DNA from: Novosphingobium sp.
GTDB taxonomy: Bacteria; Pseudomonadota; Alphaproteobacteria; Sphingomonadales; Sphingomonadaceae
Length of the DNA stretch: 64,000 nucleotides
NCBI GenBank assembly: GCA_017745295.1
Contig: JAGHZR010000023.1
Span: 1-64,000 of the forward strand
Reading direction: 5' to 3'
Part shown: positions 60,124-64,000 of the stretch, in pieces
Numbering within the stretch: position 1 is the stretch's first letter
How the letters are laid out: each line of letters begins with the position of its first letter
Notes under the pieces: model-generated
What the model was told of the DNA's origin: nothing
Databases searched by the model: none
Seen by the model: only the letters and a program-made list of their open reading frames with translations
Program-made: the position numbers and the translations under genes

Positions 60124-61518
60124 ATGACACTTTCAGAAGCCACTCCCGAGCTCGACTTCCCCGAGGAAATCGAGCGCAACGACCGCGCTTTCCTGGGCCA
60201 TCCCAAGGGCCTGGGCTATCTCTCCTTCGTCGAGGGCTGCGAGCGCTTCTCTTACTATTCGATGCAGACCCTGCTCGTGCTCTACATGGTCAAGTACCTG
60301 CTGCTACCCGAGAACATCGGCAAGGTCGTAGGCCTGTCATGGCTGCGCGGCTGGCACTATTCCGGGCTGGAGGGACAGCCGCTCGCCTCCGCGATCTTCG
60401 GCGACTATACCTCGCTGGTCTACCTCACCCCGATCCTCGGCGGCATCGTCGCGGACCGCTGGCTGGGCCGCAAGGCAACGCTGATCGCGGGGGCGGTGGT
60501 CATGTCGCTCGGGCATTTCCTCATGGCGTTCGAGGGCATGTTCCTGCTGGCGCTGGTCTCGCTGGTGGTCGGCGTCGGCCTGTTCAAGGGCAACATCGCC
60601 AGCCAGGTCGGCGAACTCTACAAGCCCGGCGACCTGCGCCGCGCCATGGCGTTCCAGATCTTCTACATCGCGATCAACGTCTCGGTGATCGCCGCACCGC
60701 TGATCGCCGGTACGCTGGGCGAGAAAGTCGGCTGGCACTACGGCTTCGGCACCGCCGGGATCGTCATGGTGCTCGGCCTGATCATCTACCTCAAGGCCGG
60801 ACACTGGCTCCCCGCCGACAACCGTGCCGCCAAGGGCGAAAAGGCTCCGAAGATCCGTCTGTCTCGCTCCGACTGGCCGCGCCTCGGTGCCCTTGCGGTG
60901 CTGGTGCCGGTGCTTGCCGTGGCGATGATGAGCAACCAGGAAATCTTCAACGCCTACCTCGTGTGGGCGGACGACAAGTTCCAGCTGACCTTCTTCGGCG
61001 ACACCCTGCCGACAAGCTGGATGATCACCGTCGACGCCACCCTCAGCTTCTCGATGCTGGTGGTCGTGGCGGCGTTCTGGAAGTGGTATTCCGCCCGCAC
61101 CGGCCGCGAGCCCGATGAACTGGGCAAGATGATCATCGGCTCGGTGTTCAGCATGATGGGCGGCATGTGCCTGGTGATCGCCGCCGCGACCGCCGGGAAC
61201 GCCAAGATCGGCCTGTTCTGGCCGGTGATGTTCCACTTCTTCAACTCGATCGGCTTCGCGCATATCATGCCGGTCAGCCTCGCCCTGTTCACCAAGGTCG
61301 CCCCCCGCGCGCTCAATGCGACGGTCGTGGGGATCTACTACCTGGCGTTCTTCGGCGCGAACAAGGTCGTGGGCGAAGTGGGCGGCTGGTATTCCTCGAT
61401 GGATACCGTGTCGTTCTGGCTGCTCCACGTTGGCTCCGCCGCCGTGGGCCTGATCGCCTTCGCCGCATTCAAGATCGCGCTGGGCAAGACACTGGCGGGG
61501 GAACCGGCGCCAGCCTGA
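60124..61518 (+). CDS. POT-family proton-coupled oligopeptide transporter
   Basis: A 464-residue inner-membrane MFS-type di/tripeptide symporter. The POT signature VEGCERFSYYSMQTLLVLYM (ExxERFxYY, proton coupling) is in helix 1; helix 5 has LFKGNIASQVGELY; 12 or more hydrophobic segments. It could take up the dipeptides produced by the secreted peptidases of the window, but no regulatory link is visible. The ATG at 60124 is the first in frame. Convergent with the thioesterase gene. Confidence 0.93.
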   Translation: MTLSEATPELDFPEEIERNDRAFLGHPKGLGYLSFVEGCERFSYYSMQTLLVLYMVKYLLLPENIGKVVGLSWLRGWHYSGLEGQPLASAIFGDYTSLVYLTPILGGIVADRWLGRKATLIAGAVVMSLGHFLMAFEGMFLLALVSLVVGVGLFKGNIASQVGELYKPGDLRRAMAFQIFYIAINVSVIAAPLIAGTLGEKVGWHYGFGTAGIVMVLGLIIYLKAGHWLPADNRAAKGEKAPKIRLSRSDWPRLGALAVLVPVLAVAMMSNQEIFNAYLVWADDKFQLTFFGDTLPTSWMITVDATLSFSMLVVVAAFWKWYSARTGREPDELGKMIIGSVFSMMGGMCLVIAAATAGNAKIGLFWPVMFHFFNSIGFAHIMPVSLALFTKVAPRALNATVVGIYYLAFFGANKVVGEVGGWYSSMDTVSFWLLHVGSAAVGLIAFAAFKIALGKTLAGEPAPA

Positions 61519-61527
61519 TTGGACATC

Positions 61528-61555
61528 CGTCGCCCCCGCGAAGGTGGGGGCGACG
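61528..61555. terminator. Hairpin between the POT and thioesterase genes
   Basis: CGTCGCCCCC pairs with GGGGGCGACG (10 bp, 8-nt loop GCGAAGGT). It resembles the CCCGCGAAGG-type dispersed palindromes of sphingomonads and lies in a 76-bp convergent gap. Confidence 0.65.
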
Positions 61556-61594
61556 AGGATCTGAACTGAAAAATCAGGGCTGAAGGAAAATCTC

Positions 61595-62377
61595 TCAGCC
61601 GAATACCGCGACCGATTGCATTCCTGCCATCACCGGCCGACCCGCTGCATCCCACTGAAGGATTTGCTCGCTCACCCCGCCATCGCGCGCGAATTCACTG
61701 GTCGAGCGCAGCAACCACCAGCCGTCCTCGGTCGTCGGCGCAGGGGCCAGCATATTGACGTGCCAGTGCATCGAACTGATCGGCACGCCGAAATTCAGCA
61801 GTGGAAGCACCGCCGTCGGCAAGGCATCGCCGACCAGCACGGCCTCCAGCGCCGGATCGAGACCTTCACGCGCCTTGAGCCGCACCCACCAGCACAGATC
61901 CGCCTCGCCCAGCGCTGACTTCGGCAAGGCGAATCGCACATCGAAATTCCGCCTCAAAAACTCCGGCGCGACTTCCGTCGGCACCGGCCGAGCATCCGCG
62001 ATCGGGGCGATAGCTTCCGGCATCGGATAACCGGCGATGTCCGCCGCGCTCTCGATCTGGCGCATGAACACGAAGCTGGCGCTGAAACCGACACCCTTCC
62101 CGTTCGACAGTTCCGCCGCAACCCAGGTGGCATTGCGCCCCTTGCGCACGATCCGCGCCCGCGCCTCGACACGCCCGGCCAGCGGCGCGATCATCGCGAA
62201 CTGGCCGGACCTCAGCGGCGGCAACTCGGGATCGAGACGCTGTGCCGCCGCCAGCGACAGCGCCGAAGTCAGCCCGCCATAAGCGGTGCGCCCCTGCAAC
62301 CAGTCCTCGGTGATGTCGAAAGCGAAACCGCCCTCGATCTCCTCCGCAGCGGCAAGAAGCGCGGCAAAACCCGTCAT
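61595..62377 (-). CDS. Acyl-CoA thioesterase-like protein (double hotdog fold)
   Basis: A 260-residue TesB-like / 4HBT_3 protein: first hotdog TEDWLQGRTAYGGLTSALSLAAAQRL, with ARIVRKGRNATWVAAEL, and second hotdog (NFGVPISSMHWHVNML ... WWLLRSTSEFARDGGVSEQILQWDAAGRPV). Predicted to hydrolyse acyl-CoA thioesters. Located 26 bp downstream of pccA on the same strand, which suggests a role in short- or branched-chain acyl-CoA metabolism (inference). Confidence 0.87.
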   Translation of the reverse strand: MTGFAALLAAAEEIEGGFAFDITEDWLQGRTAYGGLTSALSLAAAQRLDPELPPLRSGQFAMIAPLAGRVEARARIVRKGRNATWVAAELSNGKGVGFSASFVFMRQIESAADIAGYPMPEAIAPIADARPVPTEVAPEFLRRNFDVRFALPKSALGEADLCWWVRLKAREGLDPALEAVLVGDALPTAVLPLLNFGVPISSMHWHVNMLAPAPTTEDGWWLLRSTSEFARDGGVSEQILQWDAAGRPVMAGMQSVAVFG

Positions 62378-62402
62378 CGGAACACCCTCTAGCAGCGGAA
62401 TG

Positions 62403-64000
<1,598 letters not shown>

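Overview
The window reads as chromosomal DNA of a Sphingomonadales alphaproteobacterium, most likely Novosphingobium or a close relative. Grounds: high-GC codon use throughout; a TonB-dependent receptor with peptidase partners; a MucR/Ros regulator; an alphaproteobacterial-type Fur without the usual CxxC; the xerD / aroK / aroB neighbourhood; a Tad pilus locus; and short dispersed palindromes of the kind that litter sphingomonad intergenic DNA. This placement is inference; no 16S or other marker was compared. No prophage, plasmid backbone, intact IS element or CRISPR array was seen.

Layout. 1-1.7 kb: 3' part of rpoD. 1.9-12 kb: a peptide or N-acyl-amino-acid scavenging region. On the minus strand a TonB-dependent receptor is followed by two paralogous secreted M20 (AbgB-like) amidohydrolases; diverging on the plus strand are a secreted HExxHxxGxxH metalloprotease and an Lrp/AsnC regulator. 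12.4-24.4 kb: OmpA-like protein, MnaT-like acetyltransferase, glutathione transferase, a membrane GGDEF-EAL protein facing away from a globin-coupled soluble chemotaxis transducer, an SDR, an HD hydrolase, a CLC channel/antiporter and a secreted CocE-type hydrolase. 24.4-39.7 kb: housekeeping genes: class II DAHP synthase, M16 protease, NifU-like/tsaB/rimI, mucR, fur, plsC, ispH/thrB/rnhA, an FUSC-type membrane protein, an FAD oxidoreductase and a lysophospholipase-like hydrolase.

39.7-47.1 kb: Tad pilus genes cpaA-cpaB-cpaC-cpaD-cpaE-tadB-tadC, with no cpaF/tadA ATPase between cpaE and tadB where it is normally found. Two separate Flp pilin genes lie about 5.5 kb further on (52.7-53.2 kb). 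47.1-57.9 kb: an unidentified polytopic membrane protein, PLD-family gene overlapping folE, a secreted repeat protein behind a hairpin-rich leader, tRNA-Arg(ACG), NUDIX hydrolase, M48 protease, xerD, a 625-residue secreted protein and a 52-codon gene overlapping it. 58-64 kb: aroK-aroB, a POT-family peptide transporter, an acyl-CoA thioesterase and the 3' part of pccA (running off the end).

The most unusual structure is non-coding. A ~190-220 bp cassette with a hairpin at each end occurs three times (21866-22046, 32837-33010, 37322-37530), always in the same orientation, and each time it fills almost exactly the gap between two convergent stop codons. A related single hairpin lies in a fourth convergent gap (24409-24437). 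Two further palindromic families occur: one in both spacers of the receptor-amidohydrolase operon, one with a perfect 28-bp inverted repeat. Other points of interest are the Cys-to-Glu change at a predicted metal-ligand position in both M20 enzymes, the Tad locus without its motor ATPase, the leader with four consecutive stem-loops, and the 52-codon coupled gene.
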